From WTJH01 sp049889695 (GTDB lineage Bacteria > Bacteroidota > Bacteroidia > Flavobacteriales > Flavobacteriaceae): a DNA stretch of 64,000 bases. The notes under the pieces are model-generated. The model saw only the letters and a list, made by a program, of their open reading frames with translations. It did no database searches and was not told the origin of the DNA. Positions 25,241 to 33,978 of the stretch are shown here, one piece after another (the stretch's first letter is position 1; each line of letters begins with the position of its first letter). The stretch covers positions 124,001 through 188,000 of the forward strand of contig JBMHCX010000013.1 of the NCBI GenBank assembly GCA_049889695.1, read 5' to 3'. The position numbers and the translations under genes are program-made.

Positions 25241-25974
25241 TAATCAGTTGGTTTTATTTCTATTCTTTTCACTTTTTTTAGCTTAAAGCACATGGTGTAA
25301 TAATTATTCTTGAAAAAGGGGAAATGAAATTTTATACCAAAAGGAAAAACTAAACCTTCTGACATCCTAAAATCCATTAGCTCGAATCCAAGGGTTGAAA
25401 CAAGATGAGTGAAATGTAAAGGGTCCCAAGCATTAATATGTAAGCTTCTTTTATCGAAGCCATTGATAATATTTTGATTCGTTTTTTTTAGTACTCTACT
25501 TAAATTATTACGAAAATTCCAAGATATTATTTTTGGGCTCAAAACATTTGGTAGTGTGATTACTAACTCGCCTTGGTCGACTAAAACCCTATTGATTTCG
25601 CTCAAATAAGTTCCTGCATTATGAACGTGTTCGATTACTTGGTTTGAAATTACTACATCAAATGAAGCATCGTTAATGTCAAGTATAGAGGTATGTTTAA
25701 ACTTCAAATGCTCATTTTCCCCCCAAACTCTTCGACATATCTCAATTTCATTTGCAATTAAATCTATCCCTGTTACATCATGTCCTCTTTCATAAAGTTC
25801 TTTTGCAATTGACCCCCAACCACAACCGTAATCAAGAACTTTTCTAGAATGTCCATCAATAAGAGATACAGTTTGGTTAAATCGACTTTTTTTATTCGAC
25901 TTAATACTATTATGGTGCTCTAGAATCTTGTCTTTAATTTCGTGTTCACTTAATTTTTGTCGATAGATATCCAT
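25240..25974 (-). CDS. SAM-dependent class I methyltransferase
   Basis: A 244-residue protein with SAM-binding motif I VLDYGCGWGSIAKELYERGH, GIDLIANEIE after it, and motif-II-like FDVVISNQVIEHVHNAG. In this operon the likely target is a sugar hydroxyl, giving an O-methyl group, but this is inferred from position only. Composition is AT-rich like the neighbouring transferases. It overlaps the downstream AsnB-like gene by one base and lies 9 nt after the flippase gene. Confidence 0.85.
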   Translation of the reverse strand: MDIYRQKLSEHEIKDKILEHHNSIKSNKKSRFNQTVSLIDGHSRKVLDYGCGWGSIAKELYERGHDVTGIDLIANEIEICRRVWGENEHLKFKHTSILDINDASFDVVISNQVIEHVHNAGTYLSEINRVLVDQGELVITLPNVLSPKIISWNFRNNLSRVLKKTNQNIINGFDKRSLHINAWDPLHFTHLVSTLGFELMDFRMSEGLVFPFGIKFHFPFFKNNYYTMCFKLKKVKRIEIKPTD

Positions 25975-25983
25975 TGTGCAAAA

Positions 25984-27429
25984 TTATATTTGATGAACTG
26001 GTTTTTTAAGATATATGATAAACAATATTGGGATGGTGATACAAAGTTTTATCCAAAAAGAACTAATTGCACCATAATGGATAAATAAAATACCCAAAGA
26101 AAACATACCAAAACTGGCTAGATAAGCATTAAAATTAAATTTTAAATCATCTATTCTCAACGCCCAATAAACAATCCATAAGGTGTAAATCAAAACCGAT
26201 AAAACAGTTGAAATTGCTGCAAATATGTATCCAAACACTGGAACAAAAAGTATATTCAATGCAAGATTCATCACCCCTTGAATTATTCCTCCACTAGAGA
26301 GAATCCAGTTTTTTTTATGATACATAATCACATTTGAAAATATTCTTGATTGACTTCCTAATACATATGAAAACCCTATAATTGGTATGACCTGTGCTGC
26401 TTGTCGGTAAGAGTTTTCGGCAAAAATTTGAATTAATTCAGCGGAAAAACAAAAAATTAAAAAATTTAGAAGTAGCATGTAAATCCATATATACTCAGAG
26501 AGAGTAACCATCTTTTTTTTCGAACTCGAATTATCATGTATTAATCCAGACATTGTAATGGGGCTTATTACCTGTGTTAAAGCGTCATGAAAAATATACA
26601 TTAGTTTACCTAACATAAATCCAACAGCATAATATCCAACCTGCTCGATCCCAGTATATTTGGCAATAACCAATCTATCTGACAATCCTGCTAACCACAT
26701 GCCCAAAAATCCCGGGAGTAATGGAATCGAATAAACCAATGAATCTTTTAGGATCTTTTTATTGAAAGTTAACGTGAGTAATCTTTTATGCTTAAAATAA
26801 AAAACATAAAAAATAAATATAGCAACAGCTGAGATAAATGTCCCCCACAGTTTGGCTAATATCCCGAAATCAGCAAGTATCAAAAGTGGCAAGGCGACAA
26901 GAAGATTAATCAATAGTCTTACTATTTCCACAAAAGATGTTTCTTTTGACAGGAGGGACTGTCTTAAAAAAACTAATCCGAGATTCCCTAACTGAAGAAA
27001 TAATGGTGGTATAAAAGCGAGAAAAATATGAGGGTAAATAGGTATTTCCAATAGGTCGTCAACCCAAAATTTAGAGGTCCCAATTACCAGTACTGTTACC
27101 AAACTCCCAAATCCAAAAACGAATAAAAAAATGGTAGAGAACAATTCTCTTAATTGATTTTTATTGTCTTTGTATTCATGGTAGAATCTCCCAAATGCAG
27201 AATCTAAATAAAGTGAAATAAAAAAAGGAAGAAGTAGTGCAACAGCGTTAAGAGTGTCGAGAATACCATACTCTAATGGAGATAAATACTCTGTATAGAT
27301 TCTGAGGACAATCATATTAATGCCCTTGGTCAGTATACTAGATAGCATATACCACTTTCCATGTAGGAAAATTGATTTCCCCCAAATTCCCTGGTGTATC
27401 TGTTTTGATTTCATTTTGTCTTTCACCAA
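25984..27429 (-). CDS. lipid-linked oligosaccharide flippase (Wzx/MATE-like)
   Basis: A 481-residue polytopic membrane protein with about 12-14 hydrophobic segments. It begins with the oligosaccharide-flippase pattern FLHGKWYMLSSILTKGINMIVLRIYTEYLSPLEYGILDTLNAV. It would move an undecaprenyl-linked repeat unit across the inner membrane. It is the only flippase in the locus and the only strongly polytopic protein of the 24-gene operon. It lies 24 nt after the upstream gene, the largest gap within that run. Confidence 0.88.
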   Translation of the reverse strand: MVKDKMKSKQIHQGIWGKSIFLHGKWYMLSSILTKGINMIVLRIYTEYLSPLEYGILDTLNAVALLLPFFISLYLDSAFGRFYHEYKDNKNQLRELFSTIFLFVFGFGSLVTVLVIGTSKFWVDDLLEIPIYPHIFLAFIPPLFLQLGNLGLVFLRQSLLSKETSFVEIVRLLINLLVALPLLILADFGILAKLWGTFISAVAIFIFYVFYFKHKRLLTLTFNKKILKDSLVYSIPLLPGFLGMWLAGLSDRLVIAKYTGIEQVGYYAVGFMLGKLMYIFHDALTQVISPITMSGLIHDNSSSKKKMVTLSEYIWIYMLLLNFLIFCFSAELIQIFAENSYRQAAQVIPIIGFSYVLGSQSRIFSNVIMYHKKNWILSSGGIIQGVMNLALNILFVPVFGYIFAAISTVLSVLIYTLWIVYWALRIDDLKFNFNAYLASFGMFSLGILFIHYGAISSFWIKLCITIPILFIIYLKKPVHQI

Positions 27430-27453
27430 TATTTAGGACACTTGAATACCAAT

Positions 27454-28842
27454 TTAATCATCAATAATGCTAATCCGTTTTAAGTCTAAACTAAGAGATG
27501 CATAAAACTTCATCTGTTGCTGAGCGAGTTCATTTGAAAAATATTTTACCTCTTCTGAGCTGAACATTTGATTTCGTTTAGTTGCACTTTTTAGAGTTGG
27601 AATAAAAGAAAAGCAAGGGCCAAATCGATTGATAAGTTTCTGCTTGACTTTAAACCAATACATTTGATTTCTTCTGATACCCTTGTTTAAAGATGAATGA
27701 AGGGTGTTTTCTTCAAGCATATCAACAATAAAATTTCCGACTCTTACATGATTTAATCCATCTGAAAATTGAGTAAGTTCACGAATAAGGCTTTGACGTG
27801 TATCAGATTTTTCACTAAATCCGGGTAATTCTGAATTTTCGTAATAAGTTGAAATTGCATTATTCAGCTCATGTAAATTTCTATAGATAGGCGATCCATT
27901 TGATATATTTAATCTTTTCCAATCAAAATCAGAAGGATTGAGTAAACATGTTTGCTTCCCCATTAACCAGGCTTCTAAAGTAGTCGTAGATTCAAAAGAA
28001 AGCCAAATGTCAGAAACTTGAATGACATCTATTATGGGTTCTTGATTTTTCAATATTAGGACGTTTTCAAAATTTGAAAGACCAACTACACCTGATGTCT
28101 TTTCGCCCAATAATGCACCGGGATGTATTTTAACTAAAAAGAGGACATCGGGATTAGATTCAACAGTTTGTAGTAGGATGGAATTAAACAACTGTTCTTC
28201 TCGTCTTAACTTTTCTACAACAGTTTTACCATAGAAATCTTCTGTTGCTTTGTACCGATGGTCATTGGTATTTAAAATTCCAAATTCCCAACAACCAATT
28301 CCAATTATCTTGTTGTATCGATTTTTTTGATACTTCGTTAAAAAAGAGCTTTTTGAACTGGGCTTTTTAATTTTATAAATGTCCGTCCCTACACTTCCAC
28401 TGACTTTGATGCGTGAATTCAATTCGGGATAAAAATGGGTGGAGAGATCTTTATCTTTTTGACTCCAATACAAAACAAAATTTTCATAGAGAACATTGTC
28501 ACTATTAACACCCCAAGTAAACTGATCAATGTCAGATTTTGATTCCCCAGTAAAGTTTCCCTCCGCAATAAGTGTTAGGCAAGGAATTGATTTTATACGT
28601 GCATACTTAATTAGATTTAAGTTGATTTTTGCTCCAATAGAATTAGTCATAAAAATCAGAACGGGTTTATACTTATCTATTGCCTGAAATCCATTATGTA
28701 CACATTCTTCAACAACATTATACCCTAAAAGTCTTAAATAATTACATACCAGGCTTGCAACAACACGGTCCCTTGAATAACTTGACGTCCACTCTAAATT
28801 TAATATGTATGTGTTGTCATTAACCATTTTTACTGAGTTCAT
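27454..28842 (-). CDS. surface-carbohydrate biosynthesis protein, probable GT-B transferase
   Basis: A 462-residue protein I recognise only loosely: it resembles surface-carbohydrate biosynthesis or polysialyltransferase-like proteins found in Bacteroidota glycan loci. A Rossmann-like N-terminal half (VCNYLRLLGYNVVEE, VLIFMTNSIGAKINLNLIKYA) is followed by a half with FLVKIHPGALLGEK and SDIWLSFESTTTLEAWLMGKQTCLLN, the pattern of a GT-B or CDP-glycerophosphotransferase-like donor domain (His-Pro and Ser/Thr-rich loop). Position next to PseI makes it a candidate pseudaminic acid transferase. The start could be 28842 or the Met at 28827; the first overlaps pseI by 23 nt. Confidence 0.7.
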   Translation of the reverse strand: MNSVKMVNDNTYILNLEWTSSYSRDRVVASLVCNYLRLLGYNVVEECVHNGFQAIDKYKPVLIFMTNSIGAKINLNLIKYARIKSIPCLTLIAEGNFTGESKSDIDQFTWGVNSDNVLYENFVLYWSQKDKDLSTHFYPELNSRIKVSGSVGTDIYKIKKPSSKSSFLTKYQKNRYNKIIGIGCWEFGILNTNDHRYKATEDFYGKTVVEKLRREEQLFNSILLQTVESNPDVLFLVKIHPGALLGEKTSGVVGLSNFENVLILKNQEPIIDVIQVSDIWLSFESTTTLEAWLMGKQTCLLNPSDFDWKRLNISNGSPIYRNLHELNNAISTYYENSELPGFSEKSDTRQSLIRELTQFSDGLNHVRVGNFIVDMLEENTLHSSLNKGIRRNQMYWFKVKQKLINRFGPCFSFIPTLKSATKRNQMFSSEEVKYFSNELAQQQMKFYASLSLDLKRISIIDD

Positions 28843-29863
28843 TAAGCGTCAGTCGATCACCCTTCTTGTAAGATTTTTGAGCTCTTTGTGCTAAAACAAA
28901 ATCCAAATATTTCGGATGAAGTCCAAATCCAGGACGGATGGATCGGACATTTTCCTCCGTGAATTTTTCACCTTTTTTAATATCATCGACCACATAAAGA
29001 GAACGAGAAAAATCTTTCCCTTTTTTTTGTTTGAAAGTCAGCTGGAAACTCACTTCACCTATTGCACTTTCTGCCTTTCGAATTTCCTGTACCATAGCCT
29101 TAAACTCCTGTTCATCCAGAGAAAAAGTAGCATCAGGACCTCCTATTGAGCGATCGAGAATAAAATGTTTTTCGATAATTTTCGCCCCAAAACAAGTAGC
29201 TACCAGAGGAGCTGTAATGCCTAAAGTATGATCAGATAATCCGCTTATGACATTGAAGCGATTCCTATACTCCTGAAGCATAATTAGATTGGCTTCTTCT
29301 AATGGAGCTGGATAACTTGAAGTGCATTTTAGCAATGCAATATTATTATTCCCCTGACTTCTGATGGTTTCCAGCGCCAATTCAATGTCTTCTTTACTCG
29401 CTATTCCAGTGGAAAGTATTATGGGTTTACCTTTGGCAGCAACATAACGGATAAGCGGGATATCTGTTATTTCAAAGGAGGCAATTTTATAGGCTGGAGG
29501 ATTAAACCTTTCAAGAAAATCAACTGCTGAGCGATCAAAAGGGGAGGAAAAACAAACTAACCCTTCCTCTTCTGCTACTCTAAACAGCTCTGAATGCCAT
29601 TCCCAGGGAGTGTATGCTTGTTGATATAATTCGTAATAATTCTTACCATCCCAGATGCTTCCGTTATTGATAATGAAGTCCTCTTTCGTTGAATCGATCG
29701 TTAAAGTATCAGCAGTGTAGGTTTGAAGTTTAATGGCATCTGCACCCGCTCGTTTGGCTGCACGAATCGTATCGATAGCTATTTGTAGAGAGCCATTGTG
29801 ATTCGCTGATAATTCCGCTATTATAAAAACTCCAGCATGTGGGAAAAAATCAAATCCCTTCAT
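28820..29863 (-). CDS. pseI: pseudaminic acid synthase PseI
   Basis: A 347-residue NeuB-family synthase that condenses 2,4-diacetamido-2,4,6-trideoxy-L-altrose with phosphoenolpyruvate. Features: FIIAELSANHNGSLQIAIDTI, the PseI-type GSIWDGKNYYELYQQAYTPWEWHSELF, KIASFEITDIPLIRYVA, and a C-terminal SAF (antifreeze-like) domain (about 285-347, ending KKGDRLTLNEL). The open frame extends to 29917, but the conserved start is at MKGFDFFPHAG (29863), giving a 14-nt overlap with the upstream acetyltransferase gene. The WDGKNYYELYQQAYTPWEWH stretch favours PseI over NeuB or LegI. Confidence 0.9.
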   Translation of the reverse strand: MKGFDFFPHAGVFIIAELSANHNGSLQIAIDTIRAAKRAGADAIKLQTYTADTLTIDSTKEDFIINNGSIWDGKNYYELYQQAYTPWEWHSELFRVAEEEGLVCFSSPFDRSAVDFLERFNPPAYKIASFEITDIPLIRYVAAKGKPIILSTGIASKEDIELALETIRSQGNNNIALLKCTSSYPAPLEEANLIMLQEYRNRFNVISGLSDHTLGITAPLVATCFGAKIIEKHFILDRSIGGPDATFSLDEQEFKAMVQEIRKAESAIGEVSFQLTFKQKKGKDFSRSLYVVDDIKKGEKFTEENVRSIRPGFGLHPKYLDFVLAQRAQKSYKKGDRLTLNELSKNG

Positions 29864-30860
29864 AATATTTGGATTTATATCGAGTAACCTGATGTCCTTT
29901 ATGTTCATAATAGCCATCTACTCGATATTGATTTGCTAAGAATATTTTGTGGGATGCAATATTGTCTTCCAGCACATCCGCATATAATTCATGTTCGATA
30001 TGAAGTAATCCTATTGTTTCAATAAATCTATACCCCAATCCTTGACCTCTAGCGTGGGGTGCTACTTGAAAGGAAATAAATCTTTCTCCTCCTTGCATTT
30101 CTACCCTTACGACACCAATAGCTTTGTCTATTTCAAAAATATACATCTCAGAAAATGAGTCTGATAATTTTTGATTAAACCAATTTGAATGTTCATCCCA
30201 GCTGATGGGTTCAGGGTTCAATGAATATTGTCGTGTCAATGGATCATTCGACCAATCGAATAATTGCTGCTTATCTTCTTTCGTCACTTTTCTGAAGTTC
30301 ATGTCATCACTTAATTTTACATGAACAAGGGCGTCAACCCTCTTTTGGTCATAGATTAAGGCATTTGGAATTCTCTTTTGTTGGACGAATTGATGAGCTT
30401 CTAAAATAGGATATAATCGTGGTCTGAGTTCGTATGAAAAGGTGAATATTCGTTTGAATTTCAAACCTTCAAACGCAACTTTTTCAATAAGTAAAAGAAA
30501 GCAAGACCAAAGCGTTGAAAATTCTTGTGGTTCTCGAGCAGTTTCCATCAAAAATGAGATTTCAGCTGATTTTGTCTGCCAATTTATATGTACTAGTCCG
30601 CCATATCCAATACATTCTTCATCCTCTAAAAATGAAAAAAGAATTTGATCTGGATGGGTTTGCTGAAATAATTTAGCTACAACTTTCTCAAAATAAAGGT
30701 CCTGATCCTCAACGGTAAGCTTTTCCTGCTGTCTTAGATGATACATCTGATCATTTCGCCAAACCCTGATACGATTTTTGTCCAACATACGAATGGGAAC
30801 TAAATTGTATTTGTCTGCTATGTAGCATTGACGTTCTAGGCATGTATATTTGTTTTCCAT
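29850..30860 (-). CDS. tandem GNAT acetyltransferase (PseH-like)
   Basis: A 336-residue protein built of two GNAT domains. Domain 1 (about 15-175) has VPIRMLDKNRIRVWRNDQMYHLRQ and IGYGGLVHINWQTKSAEISFLM; domain 2 (about 188-336) has NFRKVTKEDKQQLFDWSNDPLTRQYS and the acetyl-CoA loop QVAPHARGQGLGYRFIE. PseH acetylates the 4-amino group of UDP-4-amino-4,6-dideoxy-AltNAc. One domain probably does this; the other may acylate another amine in the locus. Domain 2 has the clearer CoA-binding signature. It overlaps its neighbours by 1 and 14 nt. Confidence 0.82.
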   Translation of the reverse strand: MENKYTCLERQCYIADKYNLVPIRMLDKNRIRVWRNDQMYHLRQQEKLTVEDQDLYFEKVVAKLFQQTHPDQILFSFLEDEECIGYGGLVHINWQTKSAEISFLMETAREPQEFSTLWSCFLLLIEKVAFEGLKFKRIFTFSYELRPRLYPILEAHQFVQQKRIPNALIYDQKRVDALVHVKLSDDMNFRKVTKEDKQQLFDWSNDPLTRQYSLNPEPISWDEHSNWFNQKLSDSFSEMYIFEIDKAIGVVRVEMQGGERFISFQVAPHARGQGLGYRFIETIGLLHIEHELYADVLEDNIASHKIFLANQYRVDGYYEHKGHQVTRYKSKYYEGI

Positions 30861-31606
30861 CAGATTCGAACAGGAAAGTTATGTTGCATGAGCTCAAGTT
30901 TGACATCCCTTGGTGTATACTGAGTAAAATGAAAAATACTAGCGGCTGCTATACCTCCCTTGAATCCTGATGCTACGAGTTCTGAAAAATCTTTAGGTTG
31001 GCCTGCTCCACCAACGGCAACTAATGGGATGCTTGAAAGGGAGGCAACTTGAGTATATAATTCTTTATCAAATCCTTGCATCATTCCGTCTCTGTCCACT
31101 GCGTTTACAATGATTTCACCTACCTTTAGTTGGTTCATCTCCTGAATGAAATCATTCAAAGAAAGATTTTCACGAATATTCGTATAAATCTGATATTCTC
31201 CGTTCCTTACAATAACATCTGCAGCGATAGAAATACATTGGCTCCCATAATACTCTACTGCTTTTTTAATAAATTCTGTATCATTTAAAGCCTTGCTTTT
31301 AATTAAAACCTTGTCTGCGCCTATGCCCAAAAGAGCATTTATTTGTTCATGCGTTTGAATCCCGCCTCCGATGGTTACTGGCATAAAGCATTCGTCAATA
31401 ACACGTTTTACCAAATTGAGATTCATCTGTCTATTCTTTTGGGTGGCCATGATATCAACAAAAACTAATTCATCTACATTTCGGCTGTTGTATACTCTAG
31501 CCGCCTGGATCGGGTTCCCAACAATTCGCATTTGACTAAACTGCTTGGTTTTAACCAAACTTATGCCATTGAACGTCAAGATGGGTATTAAACGTATTTT
31601 AAGCAT
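30860..31606 (-). CDS. HisF-like partner of sugar amidotransferase
   Basis: A 248-residue (beta/alpha)8 HisF paralogue: RLIPILTFNGISLVKTKQF, VDELVFVDIMATQK, VTIGGGIQTHEQINALLGIGADKVLIK. The catalytic Asp of true HisF in the first strand (PCLDV) is replaced by ILTF, so histidine biosynthesis is unlikely. With the HisH-like and PP-loop genes immediately upstream it forms the trio known from Pseudomonas aeruginosa (WbpG-HisH2-HisF2) for making acetamidino sugars, where it would channel ammonia. It overlaps hisH by 8 nt and the GNAT gene by 1 nt. Confidence 0.88.
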   Translation of the reverse strand: MLKIRLIPILTFNGISLVKTKQFSQMRIVGNPIQAARVYNSRNVDELVFVDIMATQKNRQMNLNLVKRVIDECFMPVTIGGGIQTHEQINALLGIGADKVLIKSKALNDTEFIKKAVEYYGSQCISIAADVIVRNGEYQIYTNIRENLSLNDFIQEMNQLKVGEIIVNAVDRDGMMQGFDKELYTQVASLSSIPLVAVGGAGQPKDFSELVASGFKGGIAAASIFHFTQYTPRDVKLELMQHNFPVRI

Positions 31607-32201
31607 ATTTTTGATAAAAAGCTTTCATCAGTTCCAATCCCGATTCTTGACTTTTCTCGGGGTGAAACTGGGTGGCAAATATGTGTCCCTTTTCTATTGA
31701 GGCAACTAAAGGGTACTCATAATTCACATAGGTTAATTTTACGTCTTCTTCCGGCACGACATGATAGCTGTGAATAAAGTAGAAGTTGTTTTCAATCGTG
31801 TCTTTTTGATCATTAATTTTGGGATCGTAAACTCTATTCCATCCTAAATGTGGAATGGGTAATTTTTTATTTTCTATAGGCTTAACCCACCCCTTAATCC
31901 ATCCCAATCCTGAACAAATTTCTGGCTCTGTCCCATTTTCCATAATGAGTTGCATTCCCAAACATATCCCCAAAAAGGGCTTTTTGTGTATAAGGACTTG
32001 TTGTTTCAGTAATTCAGGGAGGCCGAGATTCTCTAAGTTTTTCATCCCTTGATGAAATGAACCAACTCCTGGGAGTAAAATGGAAGAGGCCTCCTCAATT
32101 GATCTATGGTCATTGGTAATTAAACTATCCAGTCCCAATTGCTTTAAAGCTTTTTGAACAGAAGCCAAATTTCCCATACCATAATCCACAATTGCAATCA
32201 T
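31599..32201 (-). CDS. HisH-like glutaminase of sugar amidotransferase
   Basis: A 200-residue class I glutamine amidotransferase: IVDYGMGNLASVQKAL, the nucleophile elbow PFLGICLGMQLIMENG (Cys), and the His-Glu pair in ATQFHPEKSQESG. It would release ammonia from glutamine for the PP-loop sugar amidotransferase 1 nt upstream, through the HisF-like partner. In the absence of other his genes around it, a role in histidine synthesis is unlikely. Confidence 0.9.
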   Translation of the reverse strand: MIAIVDYGMGNLASVQKALKQLGLDSLITNDHRSIEEASSILLPGVGSFHQGMKNLENLGLPELLKQQVLIHKKPFLGICLGMQLIMENGTEPEICSGLGWIKGWVKPIENKKLPIPHLGWNRVYDPKINDQKDTIENNFYFIHSYHVVPEEDVKLTYVNYEYPLVASIEKGHIFATQFHPEKSQESGLELMKAFYQKYA

Positions 32202-32202
32202 C

Positions 32203-33351
32203 TTACTGAATTTTAAATAATGGTATTAGATTAAAATCTTGATCTCTTTTAAAAGTTCCATCAGAATTTTGATCAAAAAGCAAAGGATTCGTGAATGAAT
32301 CAATTACAGTATCTATTTCTGCTTTATCCATTCCTGAATACTCTACAAACGACTGTACCCCATAATGCGGATATTTACCATCGTATTTTTGAACTAATTG
32401 AAGTGCCTCATCTCTACTCAGTCGAGCATTGCGAATATCGATACACGCATGATCAGTAGCCCGACCAAATCCATACTTAACATACTTTAAATAATCATGG
32501 AGTCCGACTAAGCGTTCATCTAAATTTTCATAATTCGTGTAAGTCCCTTCAATAGGTCCATCTTCTTTGACTTGGAATCCCTTTTTTTTGATGATATCAA
32601 GTTGCTTTCGGGCATCCCAGAAAAAATAAGACCCTAGGAAAATACCAACTACGCCAACTCTATTAATTTCTTCATCAGAAGGATAAAAATAAGGGGTGAG
32701 TTCTTTTCGAGTAAGCCCATCTACTCCGACCATATCTTCTATTCTATTCCCCAATAGACCTCCAAATTCTTCTAACCATTTTCGATTAAGAACTCTACTT
32801 TGAATCGACCGAAGATCCGGACCTCCATATTCCATCTGTGAATTTTCACCCCAAATGATTAATGGAATATTAAATTTTACAGCACACATCACTGGAATAG
32901 TGAAAATACCAATATGATTGGGCCACATTTCGTCGCCAACACGCTTAAATGATTCAACCACCATTTTTTTATAGGCAGTGTGATTTTTCTTGAAGTGAAT
33001 TACATCAATTCCCATTCGGGACAGATTATCTAAATTTTGATTGCCTAGATCAGTTGCATAAGTTGTTTCAAAACATACACAAAGCGGATTCATCCCATAG
33101 ACTTCCTTCATAAAGTAAGCTTGGTAAGTGCTATCTTTCCCTCCACTCACCGGAATAAGACAATCATATCCTATATCATCTTTCTTATAATTTTGGATAA
33201 TTTTTTCAAATTCTTCTTTGCGTTGTTCCCAATCTATACCAATATCTTTTTGTTGAGCTGATTGACATGCAGTGCAAACTCCGTTCTCATCAAAAGTTAA
33301 ATCTGGCTTGGTTTCTGGGAATAGACATTTAGAACAATACTGAATTTCCAT
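32203..33351 (-). CDS. N-acetyl sugar amidotransferase (WbpG/PseA family)
   Basis: A 382-residue PP-loop ATPase. N-terminal Cys pairs (YCSKCLFPET and CTAC) form a zinc-binding site. The ATP pyrophosphatase loop is CLIPVSGGKDSTYQAYFMKEVYG, followed by NHIGIFTIPVMCAVKFNIPLIIWGENSQMEYGG, typical of the family. WbpG converts an acetamido group of a nucleotide-linked sugar into acetamidino; PseA does so for pseudaminic acid. The target here could be either CMP-pseudaminate or a ManNAc3NAcA-type sugar; its place among pse genes slightly favours the first. Confidence 0.88.
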   Translation of the reverse strand: MEIQYCSKCLFPETKPDLTFDENGVCTACQSAQQKDIGIDWEQRKEEFEKIIQNYKKDDIGYDCLIPVSGGKDSTYQAYFMKEVYGMNPLCVCFETTYATDLGNQNLDNLSRMGIDVIHFKKNHTAYKKMVVESFKRVGDEMWPNHIGIFTIPVMCAVKFNIPLIIWGENSQMEYGGPDLRSIQSRVLNRKWLEEFGGLLGNRIEDMVGVDGLTRKELTPYFYPSDEEINRVGVVGIFLGSYFFWDARKQLDIIKKKGFQVKEDGPIEGTYTNYENLDERLVGLHDYLKYVKYGFGRATDHACIDIRNARLSRDEALQLVQKYDGKYPHYGVQSFVEYSGMDKAEIDTVIDSFTNPLLFDQNSDGTFKRDQDFNLIPLFKIQ

Positions 33352-33357
33352 AGGGTG

Positions 33358-33978
33358 CTACTTCTTTTCAATTAAAAACCAGGTGATATCATCTTGAGGG
33401 AAAACGGGATCCTTGCGGTAAGAAAAACCATAATCTACCAGATGAGTGTCTGGAAATTTTTCTAAAAATTCTCCAGCAAAATCGCGTTTAAATAAACGAT
33501 CACTCTCTCCTCTGTAAAGGATTGTTTCCGGAACTGGATTGTAGTATTCAGCAATTAATATATATTTTCGACTATGATGATATAACTTTTCATATACTAA
33601 GGGGAGTTGATCAGGGTGGATATGAATCAAAACGCCTTTGGTCATTGTAAGATCATATTTGGAATCGGTTTTGAAATCAAATATTGATGTATGATGGGCC
33701 GATTCTTTTCCAATTGTATTTTCTAACTGAGCATGTGCCTTTTCATTAATTTCAACGCCAGCTAAACGGATATTTGGCATCAGGAGTTTGAAGGCCTTAA
33801 GATTCATTCCAATATTTGCACCAAACTCCAAACAAGAGTCAATGGGTTGGGCGCTTTTTAAACAATGGGTGAAAAAATTCAAGTTTGATGCGAGTAATTG
33901 AGACCCTTGGTTGCGTTCGATGTACTCATTGCCAAACTGACCTGCCCAAAAGGACTCTTGTGGTGTTATATAACTCAT
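33358..33978 (-). CDS. pseudaminic acid biosynthesis-associated methylase
   Basis: A 206-residue methyltransferase of the type repeatedly found beside pseudaminic acid genes. Opening SYITPQESFWAGQFGNEYIERN is characteristic, followed by the SAM loop CLEFGANIGMNLKAFKLLMPN and TMTKGVLIHIHPDQLP. The name of the family comes from gene context; the methylated product is not established. It overlaps pseF by 4 nt and lies 6 nt before the sugar amidotransferase gene. Confidence 0.88.
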   Translation of the reverse strand: MSYITPQESFWAGQFGNEYIERNQGSQLLASNLNFFTHCLKSAQPIDSCLEFGANIGMNLKAFKLLMPNIRLAGVEINEKAHAQLENTIGKESAHHTSIFDFKTDSKYDLTMTKGVLIHIHPDQLPLVYEKLYHHSRKYILIAEYYNPVPETILYRGESDRLFKRDFAGEFLEKFPDTHLVDYGFSYRKDPVFPQDDITWFLIEKK

